A stretch of 64,000 nucleotides of DNA from Rhizobium skierniewicense (GCF_014196515.1 NZ_JACIDV010000017.1:1-64000); one strand, 5' to 3'. Numbered from the stretch's first letter, positions 51,740 to 61,108 are shown. Notes: generated by a model from the letters alone, not told the origin. A program made the numbers and translations.

Positions 51740-51995
51740 ATTTTCTTCTTTCGGAACTTGCCCGTTAACATGCCCTGCGGTTTTTCGGCGCGCAACAGGG
51801 CGCTCTTTATTTCGACATGGACAGGTAATGCGCTTGGGTCAAGAGGCAAGGGACGTTTTTCTGCCATTACACCAAGATGCAACCTTTGAGAGATTTAAAT
51901 GGTTATTGCAATTATAGATAAACAAGTTATGGTTGCTCGGATTGGATGCTTCTCTTTTAAAGATCGTTCATTTTATCGGCTCTATCGAGGTCAAC
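51740..51995. promoter_or_regulatory. Divergent gap between topA and the 78-residue protein gene
   Basis: These 256 bases separate two divergent genes and should contain both promoters. The right half (51890-51965) is AT-rich. No operator or clear hexamer pair is seen. Confidence 0.4.
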
Positions 51996-52232
51996 ATGGT
52001 TGCGAATGCACACAACAACAGCCGTAGCGCGGCTGAACAAACAACGGATAACCTCGCCTATATCACGCAAATGCTCTCCGAGCTGCGTGTCGTTGCCGAA
52101 CGCGAGGGCGCCGAGATGTTATGTTATCTTATCGAAATGGCTTATATTGAGGCCGGAGACATTCAGTCAGGCCGTCGCAAGCTTTCAGTCGGCCATGTCA
52201 AGCGAAACCCGCCCCGCGGAATGCCGGTTTAA
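51996..52232 (+). CDS. Small conserved rhizobial protein (78 aa)
   Basis: 78 residues starting MVANAHNNSRSAAEQTTDNLAYITQ and containing a helical core ELRVVAEREGAEMLCYLIEMAYIEAGD. ATG 51996 follows TCGAGG; the open frame extends back to 51933. I believe similar proteins occur in other rhizobia, but the function is unknown. Its last 48 bases overlap the dprA 3' end on the opposite strand. Confidence 0.75.
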   Translation: MVANAHNNSRSAAEQTTDNLAYITQMLSELRVVAEREGAEMLCYLIEMAYIEAGDIQSGRRKLSVGHVKRNPPRGMPV

Positions 52233-53327
52233 CCGTCCTGCGATGTCGAGTTCCAGCAGCACGAGATACACGGTCGAGGCGGGTAATCCCGTGTGGCGGA
52301 TGATGTCGTCGGTTTCGACGGGGGATGGCCCAAGCGCCGAAGCAACAATGCTGCGGTCATCATCACGCGGTGGTGATACCTCCATGTCTTCGGAACTTTC
52401 CTTGGCGATGTGCTGAATGGGCAATGACGGCTCCATCAACGGTCGCAACGCGTCCAGAATATCAGCGGCTTCCGTTACCAGCATCGCGCCGTCCTTGATC
52501 AACCGGTTGGTGCCATGGCATCGCGCATCCAGTGGAGACCCCGGAACCGCAAACACCAATCGTCCAAATTCGCCAGCCAGCCTTGCCGTGATCAGAGAGC
52601 CTGAACGATCCGCTGCCTCCACGATCAGAACGCCCATGGAAACGCCCGCGATCAGCCGGTTACGGCGCGGAAAGTCGCGCGCGCGAGGCTCCCATCCGAA
52701 CGGCATCTCGCTGATACTCGTCCCGTCATTGTCGTAGATCTCATCCAGCAGCCGTAGATTTTCAGGCGGGTAGGGCTTGTCCAGCCCGCCTGCCAGCATG
52801 GCAACGGTGCCGGTGGAAAGACTGGCCGTGTGGGCGGCCGCATCGATGCCTCGTGCAAGACCGGACGCGATGGTATAACCGGCCTGTCCGCATTGGCGCG
52901 CCAGCATGGCTGCAAATTTCGAGCCGTTGATGGAGGAATTGCGGGACCCTACGATCCCGATGGATGGACGCGTCGCGGTGCGGCCCGATCCCTTCATGGA
53001 AATGATCGGCGGTGCGCCGTCGATCTCGCGCAGTGCCGGCGGGTAATCCGGCTCGCCGATGCCCACGAACCGCGCGCCGAATTTGGTTGCCGCCTCGATT
53101 TCCCGTTCCACGTCCGCAACGGTTGCAATACGCGGGCTGCGTGCCGATCCGCCGCGTCGGGAAAGGTCGGGCAGGGCATCCAGCGCTCTTTCCGCGCTGC
53201 CGAAGTGATTGATCAGTTCGCGGAAGGTGACGGGGCCAATATTGTCGCTACGGATCAGCCGCAGCCAGGCAACCCTTTGCCGGTCATTGAGCACAATGCC
53301 ACTCTTGGCTTCCCCGTCATGCGGCAT
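52185..53327 (-). CDS. dprA: DNA-processing protein DprA
   Basis: 380 residues. DprA binds incoming single-stranded DNA during transformation and loads RecA. The N-terminal HhH/SAM-like part is followed by a Rossmann-like domain with GIVGSRNSSINGSKFA, IASGLARGIDAAAH, GGLDKPYPPEN and VVEAADRSGSLITA-type motifs, and a C-terminal winged helix (TDDIIRHTGLPASTVYLVLLELDIAGRL). It is 32 bases behind plsY. Confidence 0.94.
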   Translation of the reverse strand: MPHDGEAKSGIVLNDRQRVAWLRLIRSDNIGPVTFRELINHFGSAERALDALPDLSRRGGSARSPRIATVADVEREIEAATKFGARFVGIGEPDYPPALREIDGAPPIISMKGSGRTATRPSIGIVGSRNSSINGSKFAAMLARQCGQAGYTIASGLARGIDAAAHTASLSTGTVAMLAGGLDKPYPPENLRLLDEIYDNDGTSISEMPFGWEPRARDFPRRNRLIAGVSMGVLIVEAADRSGSLITARLAGEFGRLVFAVPGSPLDARCHGTNRLIKDGAMLVTEAADILDALRPLMEPSLPIQHIAKESSEDMEVSPPRDDDRSIVASALGPSPVETDDIIRHTGLPASTVYLVLLELDIAGRLNRHSAGRVSLDMAD

Positions 53328-53359
53328 GTTTCGCCCCCGTCAGGGCGAGAGGAATGGCC

Positions 53360-53977
53360 TCAGCCCTTTTTGCCGATCTTGCTTTCTGTACCCGCCAACA
53401 ACCGCCTGATGTTTTCCCGGTGCATGTACCAGGAGATAACGCTGAGCAGCGTCACAAGCAGAGCCGTCTTCTCCGGTCCTACTATCCACAATGCAACCGG
53501 AATGACAAGCATTGCAACCAGCGCGGAAAGGGAAGAGTATTTCGTGAGGAAGGCGGTCGCGATCCAGACCGCCGCAAAGGCCAGCATCATCAGGGGCGCA
53601 GCGCCCAACAGCACACCGATATAAACCGCGACACCCTTGCCACCCTTGAAGCCGAGCCATACCGGAAACAGGTGTCCGAGAAACGCAAAGAACCCGGCGA
53701 TCAGCGAGGCTTCGTATCCCCAGAGCGTGTGAGCAACCAAAACCGCAGCCGTTCCCTTCAAGGCATCCAGCAGCAATGTGGCCGCCGCCAGCTTCTTGTT
53801 GCCGGTGCGCAAGACATTGGTGGCACCAATATTGCCGGACCCGATTTGGCGAACATCGCCAAGGCCCGCGGCACGCGTCAGGATCAATCCGAACGGGATC
53901 GATCCCAGCAGATAGCCGATCAGGGCAGCAAGGGCGAGAAGCGCGGGCGCTGTCTGCCAGTCAGTCAATGCGGTCAT
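53360..53977 (-). CDS. plsY: Glycerol-3-phosphate acyltransferase PlsY
   Basis: A 205-residue inner-membrane enzyme acylating glycerol-3-phosphate with acyl-phosphate, the first step of phospholipid synthesis. Three cytoplasmic motifs are visible: [25 protein letters not shown] and FKGGKGVA, with five spans. It follows the pyrC homologue by 34 bases. Confidence 0.96.
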   Translation of the reverse strand: MTALTDWQTAPALLALAALIGYLLGSIPFGLILTRAAGLGDVRQIGSGNIGATNVLRTGNKKLAAATLLLDALKGTAAVLVAHTLWGYEASLIAGFFAFLGHLFPVWLGFKGGKGVAVYIGVLLGAAPLMMLAFAAVWIATAFLTKYSSLSALVAMLVIPVALWIVGPEKTALLVTLLSVISWYMHRENIRRLLAGTESKIGKKG

Positions 53978-54011
53978 TTGCTTGTCCCCTCAGTCCTGTC
54001 ACGTCATTCTA

Positions 54012-55301
54012 TCAGATGGAATACACCAGCTTGCCCGCAACATAGGTGGCTGTGGCGCGGCCGGTAAAGCGGGCGTCTTCGAATGGCGTGTTCTTGGACC
54101 TCGACACCAGATTTTTCTCAGACACTAGCCATGGCTCGTCCAGATCAACAAGCGTGATATCAGCCTTGGCACCCGGTTTCAGCGTGCCGGCATCCAGCCC
54201 GAAGATGTGCGCGGGACGGGTGGATAATGCATCGATCAGGCGCATCAACGGCACCTGATCACTGTGGTAGAGGCGAAGTGCCGCCGCCAGCATCGTTTCG
54301 AGACCGACCGCACCGCTCGCCGCATCGGAAAACGGCAGGCGCTTGGTGTCCACGTCCTGCGGGTCGTGCGAGGAGACGATGATGTCGATTGTGCCGTCCT
54401 TCAGCGCATCCACCATGGCCATGCGGTCATCTTCGGACCGCAGTGGCGGGGAGAGCTTGAAGAAGGTTCGGTACTCGCCGATATCGTTTTCGTTCAGCGT
54501 CAGGTGATTGATGGAAATACCGCAGGTGGCTTTCACGCCGCGCGCTTTCGCGTGGGCAATCGCCTCGGCCGATTCACGCACCGAAATCTTGGCGGCGTGG
54601 TAGTTGGCGCGGGTCAGCGCCGCAATGCGCAGGTCGCGCTCCAGCGGAATGATTTCGGCTTCTTTCGGAATACCCGATAGTCCAAGCCAGCTGGCAAACA
54701 GGCCCTCGTTCATGTCGCCATGGCCGATATACTGATCGCGGGTTTCCAGCGAAATCACCGCATCCAGCTCGCGGGCATAGGTCATGGCGCGGCGCAGGAC
54801 AGCCGTATCCGACAACGCCTTGCGGCCATTCGTGAAGGCAACGGCACCCGCTTCCTTCAGCATGCCGAATTCCGTCATCTCATCGCCACGCAGACCTTTT
54901 GTCAGGGCCGCCGCCGGATAGATATTGACAAGCGCCTTGTCGCGCGCAGTCTTCCTCACGAACTCCACCAGCGCAATATCGTCGATGACGGGATCGGTGT
55001 CCGGCATCACGATCATGCTGGTCACGCCACCGGCGGCCGCGGCCCGTGACGCGGATTCGATCGTTTCGCGGTGTTCGGCGCCCGGTTCGCCAACGAACAC
55101 GCGTGCGTCCACCAATCCCGGCGCGGCGACCAGCCCCTTGGCGTCACGCACCGTCGCGCCGTCAGGCGCGCCCTGGTTCTGCGCATCCCTGCCAGCGGCG
55201 AGGATGGTGCCGTCTGCACCGATGATGATGGTGCCGATCTCATCGAGATTGCGCGACGGATCGATAATGCGAACATTTTTGAGAACGGTGCCGGTGCTCA
55301 T
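54012..55301 (-). CDS. Dihydroorotase homologue lacking metal ligands (PyrC'/PyrX type)
   Basis: 429 residues with the amidohydrolase fold of type I dihydroorotase. The HxH motif normally in PGLVDLHVHLREPG reads [14 protein letters not shown] here. The later histidines are also changed (ISLETRDQ for the usual [14 protein letters not shown] for HVCHVS), and the catalytic Asp region reads SSHDPQD. It should therefore not hydrolyse dihydroorotate. It overlaps pyrB by four bases (ATGA), matching the non-catalytic partners that assemble with aspartate transcarbamoylase in Pseudomonas. A true dihydroorotase must be encoded elsewhere. Confidence 0.88.
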   Translation of the reverse strand: MSTGTVLKNVRIIDPSRNLDEIGTIIIGADGTILAAGRDAQNQGAPDGATVRDAKGLVAAPGLVDARVFVGEPGAEHRETIESASRAAAAGGVTSMIVMPDTDPVIDDIALVEFVRKTARDKALVNIYPAAALTKGLRGDEMTEFGMLKEAGAVAFTNGRKALSDTAVLRRAMTYARELDAVISLETRDQYIGHGDMNEGLFASWLGLSGIPKEAEIIPLERDLRIAALTRANYHAAKISVRESAEAIAHAKARGVKATCGISINHLTLNENDIGEYRTFFKLSPPLRSEDDRMAMVDALKDGTIDIIVSSHDPQDVDTKRLPFSDAASGAVGLETMLAAALRLYHSDQVPLMRLIDALSTRPAHIFGLDAGTLKPGAKADITLVDLDEPWLVSEKNLVSRSKNTPFEDARFTGRATATYVAGKLVYSI

Positions 55302-56239
55302 ACGCGCTCTCCCTGATTCTGTGAAACGAGAAGGGTTTCCATAACGGCCATGCGAACGGCCACACCCATCTCCACCTGGCTCTCGATCACGCTCTGCGGG
55401 CCGTCAGCCACTTCCGAGGCGATTTCCACACCCCGGTTCATCGGGCCGGGGTGCATGACCAGCGCGTCTTCTTTCGCAGCCTTCAGCTTTTCCGCGTCCA
55501 ACCCGTAATAATGGAAATACTCGCGCACCGAAGGCACAAACGAGCCTGACATGCGCTCGCGCTGCAAACGCAGCATCATCACCACATCTGCGCCTTTCAG
55601 TCCCTCTTTCATGTTATGGTACACTTCCACACTCATATCCGCGATGCCGGAGGGCAGCAGCGTTGGCGGGGCAACGACCCGGACCCGCGCGCCCATCTGG
55701 TTCAAAAGAATGATGTTGGAGCGCGCGACACGCGAATGCAGAACGTCACCGCAAATGGCGACTGTCATGCCAGACAGCGTGCCCTTGGCGCGGCGGATGG
55801 TCAGCGCGTCCAGCAGTGCCTGCGTCGGGTGTTCATGCTGGCCATCGCCGGCATTGACCACCGAGCAGGCCACTTTCTGCGCCAGAAGAGCGGCGGCGCC
55901 TGCCGAAGAATGGCGCACCACCAGCACGTCCGGCCGCATGGCGTTGAGCGTCATGGCGGTATCGATCAGCGTTTCACCTTTTTTGACCGATGAATTGCCC
56001 ACCGACATGTTCATCACGTCGGCACCCAGCCGTTTTCCGGCAAGCTCGAAGGATGATTGCGTGCGCGTCGAGGCTTCGAAGAACAGGTTGATCTGTGTCA
56101 GCCCACGCAGTGTCGAGGTCTTCTTTTCGCGCTGTCGGCTGATTTTCACCGCCTCGTCGGCCTTGTCGAGAAGAGTGGTGATATCCTGATGGGAAAGCCC
56201 CTTGATGCCAAGCAGGTGGCGGTGAGGAAAATAGACCAT
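55298..56239 (-). CDS. pyrB: Aspartate carbamoyltransferase catalytic subunit
   Basis: 313 residues catalysing carbamoyl-phosphate plus aspartate to carbamoyl-aspartate in pyrimidine synthesis. The carbamoyl-phosphate motif [13 protein letters not shown] is near residue 52; [13 protein letters not shown] and the aspartate-binding [10 protein letters not shown] follow. It is translationally coupled to the inactive dihydroorotase homologue. No pyrI-type regulatory chain is nearby. Confidence 0.97.
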   Translation of the reverse strand: MVYFPHRHLLGIKGLSHQDITTLLDKADEAVKISRQREKKTSTLRGLTQINLFFEASTRTQSSFELAGKRLGADVMNMSVGNSSVKKGETLIDTAMTLNAMRPDVLVVRHSSAGAAALLAQKVACSVVNAGDGQHEHPTQALLDALTIRRAKGTLSGMTVAICGDVLHSRVARSNIILLNQMGARVRVVAPPTLLPSGIADMSVEVYHNMKEGLKGADVVMMLRLQRERMSGSFVPSVREYFHYYGLDAEKLKAAKEDALVMHPGPMNRGVEIASEVADGPQSVIESQVEMGVAVRMAVMETLLVSQNQGERV

Positions 56240-56393
56240 GGAAAATGTCCTCCGGGTCGTAAGAGAGCACGTGGCAAGGCTCTGGCTTTAGTCACCGGGT
56301 CTATAAAGACAGGTGGCTTTGTCGGCAAGCATGCGATAAGCCGTGCCAGACCTAATACATGCAATAAAATGCGAATCCCGATATAGCCACGCG

Positions 56394-58046
56394 ATGACGA
56401 ATATGAACCGGACAGAAGAACAGCTTGCCGATTTGAACCAGCCCAGCCTCTGGTCCGGCATCAATGCCTATCGCTCAGACCCGTTGATCGTGGATTTGAC
56501 CTCCAGTCTGTCTCGTCCGCTGCGCGATGAGTTTGACCAGATCGGACGCTATGTGACATCGGTGGAGGCGCAGGAACTGGCGCGCATGGCCAATGTCAGC
56601 GCGCCGAAACTGCACACCCATGGTCCACGCGGAGAGCGGCTGGATCAGGTCGAGTTTCACCCCGCCTGGCACGCGCTGATGCGCCGGTCCATGTCGTCAG
56701 GCCTCCACAGCGGTGCGTGGGAAAATACGCCTGAGACGCGCGGCAACGAGCACAAGGCCCGCGCCACGAAACTCTATCTCACGTCGCAGCTCGAAGCTGG
56801 GCATCTGTGCCCGCTGACCATGACGCATGCGTCCGTTGCCGCGATGATGACATCGCCGCGCGTGCAGCAGGAATGGGCGCCGAAAATCCTGTCGCGCAAA
56901 TATGATTCCTCGCAGAAACCTGCCATGCAGAAGACCGCCGTGACCATCGGCATGGGCATGACGGAAAAGCAGGGCGGCACGGATGTGCGTGCCAATCGCA
57001 CCACGGCGGAACGGGTGGGCGAAGGCATCTATCGCCTGTCCGGCCACAAGTGGTTCCTGTCCGCGCCCATGAGCGACGGTTTCGTCATGCTGGCGCAGAT
57101 GGGAGATGGCATGGGCTGCTTCTTGGTGCCGCGCTTTCTGGAGGACGGGTCCGCGAACGGGCTGCATTTCCAGCGTCTGAAGGACAAGCTCGGCAATCGC
57201 TCCAACGCATCAGCGGAGGTCGAATTTACCGATGCTTTCGGCTATCTGCTGGGCGAACCCGGTGCCGGCGTCCGCACCATTCTTGATATGGTTACCCTGA
57301 CGCGACTGGACTGCGCACTGTCCTCGTCGGGCATGATGCGTGCATCGCTTGCGGAAGCGGTGCACTTTGCCCGTGGTCGCAACGTGTTCGGCAAACCGCT
57401 GGTAACCCAGCCGATCATGACCCGCGTTCTGGCCGATATGGCGCTGGACGTTGCCGCCGCGACCGCGCTGTCTTTCCGCCTTGCCTCAGCCTTTGATAGC
57501 GCCCGCAACAACCCCGCAGAAGCAGCCTACGCCCGCGTCATGACGCCCATCGTCAAATACTGGTGCTGCAAGATCGCGCCCGCCTTGATCTATGAAGCGA
57601 TGGAAAGCCTTGGCGGCAACGGCTATGTCGAAGACCGTCCGATTGCCCGCCATTACCGCGAAGCGCCCGTGAATGCCATCTGGGAAGGCTCCGGCAACGT
57701 CATGGCGCTGGATGTGCTGCGCGTTCTCCAGCGCGGCAAGGACCTGTTCGATCTCGTCTTCGAAACGCTGGAGCGTGATCTCGGTCCATCCGGCAAGAAA
57801 ACCACCGACGTCCTGCGCGCCGCAATCGCGCTTTGCGAGCGCGACGAAGGTGCCGCCCGCATGCTGGTCGAACAATTCGCGCTGGCCGCCGCCGCCGCCG
57901 AACTCTGCCGCATCGGGGCAGGCCGCATCGCCGATGCGTTTCTGGAAACACGCCTGGCCGGTGGTTTCCGCCACACTTACGGCATGCTGGATAGCCGCTT
58001 CGACCCGACCTATATTATCGATTTGCTGTATCCGCCTGCGGCGTAG
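56394..58046 (+). CDS. AidB-like acyl-CoA dehydrogenase
   Basis: A 550-residue flavoprotein related to E. coli AidB (adaptive response to alkylation). The N-terminal extension has NQPSLWSGINAYRSDPL; the FAD-binding core contains MGMTEKQGGTDVRANRT and HKWFLSAPMSD; the C-terminal helical domain has ESLGGNGYVEDRP and the glutamate-like segment EAPVNAIWEGSGNV. A role in alkylation damage or as an isovaleryl-CoA-type dehydrogenase follows from family membership only. ATG 56394 is chosen; 56403 is an alternative. Confidence 0.9.
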   Translation: MTNMNRTEEQLADLNQPSLWSGINAYRSDPLIVDLTSSLSRPLRDEFDQIGRYVTSVEAQELARMANVSAPKLHTHGPRGERLDQVEFHPAWHALMRRSMSSGLHSGAWENTPETRGNEHKARATKLYLTSQLEAGHLCPLTMTHASVAAMMTSPRVQQEWAPKILSRKYDSSQKPAMQKTAVTIGMGMTEKQGGTDVRANRTTAERVGEGIYRLSGHKWFLSAPMSDGFVMLAQMGDGMGCFLVPRFLEDGSANGLHFQRLKDKLGNRSNASAEVEFTDAFGYLLGEPGAGVRTILDMVTLTRLDCALSSSGMMRASLAEAVHFARGRNVFGKPLVTQPIMTRVLADMALDVAAATALSFRLASAFDSARNNPAEAAYARVMTPIVKYWCCKIAPALIYEAMESLGGNGYVEDRPIARHYREAPVNAIWEGSGNVMALDVLRVLQRGKDLFDLVFETLERDLGPSGKKTTDVLRAAIALCERDEGAARMLVEQFALAAAAAELCRIGAGRIADAFLETRLAGGFRHTYGMLDSRFDPTYIIDLLYPPAA

Positions 58047-58074
58047 CACCCTGAAACTCTGTCTAAGCGTTCGT

Positions 58075-58497
58075 TTATGTTCGGCTTATTTTCGCTGATC
58101 CCGCCGCCAGAAATGGTGCGAATGCGAGACGAATTTCTTCAAGAAATGCGTCGCTAAATCTGCCGATTGCATCCCGCCGGACGTCGAAGTGGTAAGATCG
58201 TTCGATGATATCGTAATTGCATTCGCTTACGGTTATCCAGCCGCGCTCGTACCGCGTCAATTTGGCGCGGCGCAGCTCGAGTGCAGGTATTTCTATTGCT
58301 TTCTGGTCGTCATGTGGAGGCTTGGAAGATATGGGTAGCAAAAGAATATGAGTGAGGCCTTGCTTGTCTTTGACCGCAAGGATCATGCACACGGGACGGT
58401 CTTTCTCGCCATGGTCGCGATGTGGACTTATCTCCTTCTGCCATCGCCACAGGTAGGGATAGGCGACGATGTCACCACGTTTGAACTTCTCACTCAT
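58075..58497 (-). CDS. Probable toxin, PemK/MazF-like
   Basis: 140 residues beginning MSEKFKRGDIVAYPYLWRW, the typical GDI(V) start of the PemK/MazF fold, with DRPVCMILAV and HILLLPIS strands as in the beta-barrel toxins. These are mRNA interferases. Its start overlaps the antitoxin 3' end by eight bases, so expression depends on the upstream antitoxin. The family is distant, and a related growth inhibitor is possible. Confidence 0.7.
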   Translation of the reverse strand: MSEKFKRGDIVAYPYLWRWQKEISPHRDHGEKDRPVCMILAVKDKQGLTHILLLPISSKPPHDDQKAIEIPALELRRAKLTRYERGWITVSECNYDIIERSYHFDVRRDAIGRFSDAFLEEIRLAFAPFLAAGSAKISRT

Positions 58498-58756
58498 CGC
58501 GTGAAGCCTGATATTCCCTGGAGTCTTCTTCAAGTTGCTCTCTGAAAATAGAGGCAATGTCGTCTGGCATTTCCCCGACACCGTATGCCGTACGTAAATC
58601 GTTGTTTCCGGTCATTTTCTCGAAAAGTTCGACGGGCAAAACGACGACGGAGGGACGGCCATGTTTTGTTAGTGTGATTGGTTCTTTCTGGGCCTCATCA
58701 TGGTATCGTCCAAAATGACGCATGAATTCTGCCGTGGATATGGATTTACGTGTCAT
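58490..58756 (-). CDS. Phd/YefM-like antitoxin
   Basis: 88 residues. The N-terminal part (ISTAEFMRHFGRYHDEAQKEPITLTKHGRPSVVVLPVELFEKM) has the Phd/YefM DNA-binding fold, and the C-terminal tail is acidic (EEDSREYQASRDE), fit to cover the toxin. ATG 58756 is selected by homology. A palindrome upstream is the likely autoregulatory operator. Confidence 0.85.
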   Translation of the reverse strand: MTRKSISTAEFMRHFGRYHDEAQKEPITLTKHGRPSVVVLPVELFEKMTGNNDLRTAYGVGEMPDDIASIFREQLEEDSREYQASRDE

Positions 58757-58774
58757 CGACAGTCTCCCGGTTGA

Positions 58775-58795
58775 TTTTCTGTATAATACAGAAAA
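58775..58795. promoter_or_regulatory. Palindromic operator/promoter of the antitoxin-toxin pair
   Basis: TTTTCTGTA and TACAGAAAA are perfect 9-bp arms around TAA, 19 bases upstream of the antitoxin ATG. The centre reads TATTAT on the minus strand, a -10-like hexamer, so binding of antitoxin here would block its own promoter, as is usual for Phd-family pairs. Confidence 0.7.
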
Positions 58796-58943
58796 CGCGG
58801 AAATTCTCAACCACCGTAACGGTGTGAGCATATGAGATCCTCATCCACAAGAACCTCCATTTCCAAAGCTGCCCTGCATTGCCGTGAAACTAACCCTCTG
58901 GTAGCCCGGTTATAGACTTCACCACACGGAGAATCGCCCGCCT

Positions 58944-59588
58944 ATGCTGGCCACCGATGGCACTGCTGCCCAGACTGTTCCCGAAAAACGTATCAAGGAT
59001 CGTGCCGCGACTGAGCGTGCAATCTTCGATGCTGCCAAAACGCTTCTGGCGGAAGAAGGGTTTCAGGGCTTCGGCATCAATGCGGTAGCGCGGCGGGCAG
59101 GGTGTGACAAGCAGCTGATCTACCGTTACTTCGGCGGTCTGGAAGGTCTGGTTGCCGCCATCGGCGAAGACCTCGGCTCATGGGTAAAGGATCGTATTCC
59201 CGAAGATACAGGTGGCATGTTTCTGCTCACCTATGGCGATCTCATGGAAAAGCTCGCGCTCTACTACATCGAGGCGTTGCGCAACGATCCGCTCGTCTGC
59301 AAGATCATCGCCTGGGAGGTTTCGGAAAACACCCCGCAGGTCAAGCAACTGGCGGATGCCCGTGCCAAGGCGCTGGCCACATGGATCGAGCGGATGCGCG
59401 GCTCGCTCCAAGCGCCGAAGGGCATCGATACTGCTTCCGTGAATGCCGTTATCTTCGCCGCTATCCAACACCTGGTCATCTCATCGGTCATATCAGGACA
59501 GTTCGCTGGCGTTGCGCTGAAAACGCCCAAAGATTGGGACAAAATCGGGACGGCCGTGAAGCGGATCGTCCGCGGCGTTTACAGCTGA
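58944..59588 (+). CDS. TetR/AcrR family transcriptional regulator
   Basis: 214 residues. The N-terminal helix-turn-helix (residues about 23-68: ATERAIFDAAKTLLAEEGFQGFGINAVARRAGCDKQLIYRYFGGLEGL) is typical. The C-terminal ligand domain is all helical and not assignable to an inducer. There is no obvious divergent target; it may control distant genes or itself. Confidence 0.88.
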   Translation: MLATDGTAAQTVPEKRIKDRAATERAIFDAAKTLLAEEGFQGFGINAVARRAGCDKQLIYRYFGGLEGLVAAIGEDLGSWVKDRIPEDTGGMFLLTYGDLMEKLALYYIEALRNDPLVCKIIAWEVSENTPQVKQLADARAKALATWIERMRGSLQAPKGIDTASVNAVIFAAIQHLVISSVISGQFAGVALKTPKDWDKIGTAVKRIVRGVYS

Positions 59589-59792
59589 TTCATTGGGTTT
59601 GGCTTTATCATCATCATGATTGGCGCTGTTTGCCCTGCTCGAACGTTAACACCTCGAGCCGCACTCTTATCCACAGCGCCAAGGCTTCCGTTAACCATAA
59701 TCGAAATTTTTATTTGCCCGTCAGCGGAGACGGGATCATTGTATTCATAAATTGTTAACCATACGCCTGTGGGCGTGTGAAAAGGAACCGCC
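59589..59792 (+). promoter_or_regulatory. Upstream region with GTTAAC repeats and a DnaA box
   Basis: Three GTTAAC hexamers lie within 115 bases (59645, 59690, 59754); two are part of the same decamer GTTAACCATA (59690-59699 and 59754-59763). TTAACC is a CtrA half-site in alphaproteobacteria. A perfect DnaA box TTATCCACA is at 59667-59675. The stretch precedes the two coupled small membrane genes. Confidence 0.45.
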
Positions 59793-59954
59793 GTGCCCCG
59801 ATGGATATCCTTGATCGTCATGATGACGTTCTTTGCCATGCTGCCGTTGGACATTGATGTCCCGACGGTGAACCTGTGTCTGATGGCATGCCTGCGTTGG
59901 GCGATCATTGCCGCCGTGCCGGATACCTTCTCCTTGAGAGGCCAGACCGTATGA
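59793..59954 (+). CDS. Small membrane protein coupled to DUF6105 gene
   Basis: 53 codons from GTG 59793, preceded by AAAAGGAA. The product has two hydrophobic segments (ISLIVMMTFFAMLPL and NLCLMACLRWAIIAAV). The TGA overlaps the next ATG (ATGA), the usual sign of coupling. I do not recognise the family; the frame is short but its composition and overlap support it. Confidence 0.55.
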   Translation: MPRWISLIVMMTFFAMLPLDIDVPTVNLCLMACLRWAIIAAVPDTFSLRGQTV

Positions 59955-60280
59955 AGTGGTTTCTGATTTTGTGGGCGGGGCCTGTTGCGTTTTTGGGTGC
60001 GTGGTACTTCCTGTCCTATTACGACATGAGCTTCGGCTTCTTTATGCTCACCCGTGAAAGCCACGATCTTGTCTTCCAGATTTACGGCAACGTGCTGGGT
60101 ATCGCGCCGGAAACCATACCGCCGCTGGTGGCGCGCGCCATCGCGTTTGATAGTCTGATCGTGTTTGCGATCCTTGCTTACCGCAAGAGGAAGACGATTG
60201 CCGCCTGGTGGCGCAACCGTCAGTCGTCGAGAGCGGTCGCAGCCCTTCCCAGCGCGGACAGCCTGTCCAGCGCCCCCTGA
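59951..60280 (+). CDS. DUF6105 family membrane protein
   Basis: 109 residues beginning [36 protein letters not shown], with a second hydrophobic segment (ALVA... [15 protein letters not shown]) and a basic tail. It resembles a family of rhizobial membrane proteins with no known role. The longer frame from 59876 is inside the upstream gene. Its last 61 bases overlap ruvX on the other strand. Confidence 0.75.
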   Translation: MKWFLILWAGPVAFLGAWYFLSYYDMSFGFFMLTRESHDLVFQIYGNVLGIAPETIPPLVARAIAFDSLIVFAILAYRKRKTIAAWWRNRQSSRAVAALPSADSLSSAP

Positions 60281-60711
60281 AGAATGAAACTGGCGGCTGC
60301 CGAGTCGATTCGTTGCGCCCGCTTGGCACGCGAAACATCCATTTCCAGAAGCGCACGCTCTGCGGCGACAGTGGAAAGCCTCTCATCCCAATAAACAAAG
60401 GGCAGCTCGGTCTTGTCGCTCATTGCGCGGACGAAAGCGCGCGTTGCCTGAACGCGTGGCCCGGCTGAACCGTCCATATTGGTCGGCAGACCAATGACGA
60501 ATGCGGCCACTTTTTCCTTGGCGGCAAAATCGAGCAGGACGTGCGCGTCGGCGGTGAATTTCACACGCTTCAATACGGGGCGAGGGGTCGCAAAACGTCG
60601 CGAGAGATCCGACATGGCAAGACCGATGGTCTTCGTGCCGAGATCGAGCCCGGCAATGGCCTGTCCCGTCTGCAAAAAGTCCGCCAGTTCTTCGATGGTC
60701 AGCGTCGCCAT
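60220..60711 (-). CDS. ruvX: Holliday junction resolvase-like / pre-16S rRNA nuclease
   Basis: 163 residues of the YqgF family, RNase H fold. The N-terminal motif is [16 protein letters not shown], followed by [11 protein letters not shown] and [13 protein letters not shown], with the C-terminal Asp in [12 protein letters not shown]. Family members finish 16S rRNA 5' ends. It lies downstream of, and 10 bases from, the PhnA-domain gene. Confidence 0.93.
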   Translation of the reverse strand: MATLTIEELADFLQTGQAIAGLDLGTKTIGLAMSDLSRRFATPRPVLKRVKFTADAHVLLDFAAKEKVAAFVIGLPTNMDGSAGPRVQATRAFVRAMSDKTELPFVYWDERLSTVAAERALLEMDVSRAKRAQRIDSAAASFILQGALDRLSALGRAATALDD

Positions 60712-60721
60712 GGTGTCGTTC

Positions 60722-61024
60722 TCAGCGTTTGCGGACGAATTCTGTGCGCAGCACGAGACCCTTGATGGCGTCGTGCCTGCAATCTATTTCGTCCGGATTG
60801 TCCGTCAGGCGGATGGACTTGATGACGGTACCCTGCTTCAACGTTGTCCCGGCGCCCTTGACCTTCAAATCCTTGATCAGGGAAACGGAATCGCCATCTG
60901 CGAGAATGTTGCCTGCGGCGTCACGCACTTCGGTGGACTTTGCCGCCTGTGCTGTAATTTCGCCGGCAGGGCGCCATTCACCGGTCGCCTCGTCATAGAC
61001 ATATTCGTCACTATCTGTCGTCAT
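60722..61024 (-). CDS. PhnA-domain protein
   Basis: 100 residues. The C-terminal two-thirds ([28 protein letters not shown] to the end EFVRKR) matches the SH3-like domain of the alkylphosphonate operon protein PhnA. The N-terminal zinc ribbon usual in the family is absent; the start has acidic, aromatic residues ([14 protein letters not shown]). Function is unknown. ATG 61024 is chosen; ATG 61051 would add nine residues. Confidence 0.82.
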   Translation of the reverse strand: MTTDSDEYVYDEATGEWRPAGEITAQAAKSTEVRDAAGNILADGDSVSLIKDLKVKGAGTTLKQGTVIKSIRLTDNPDEIDCRHDAIKGLVLRTEFVRKR

Positions 61025-61108
61025 CTTCGCAATCCGAAAAGGTTGGGCCATCCCAAGATAAGGCCCGTCCTATGTCACACTCTACCGGCAATACAAAGGA
61101 GAACTTCC

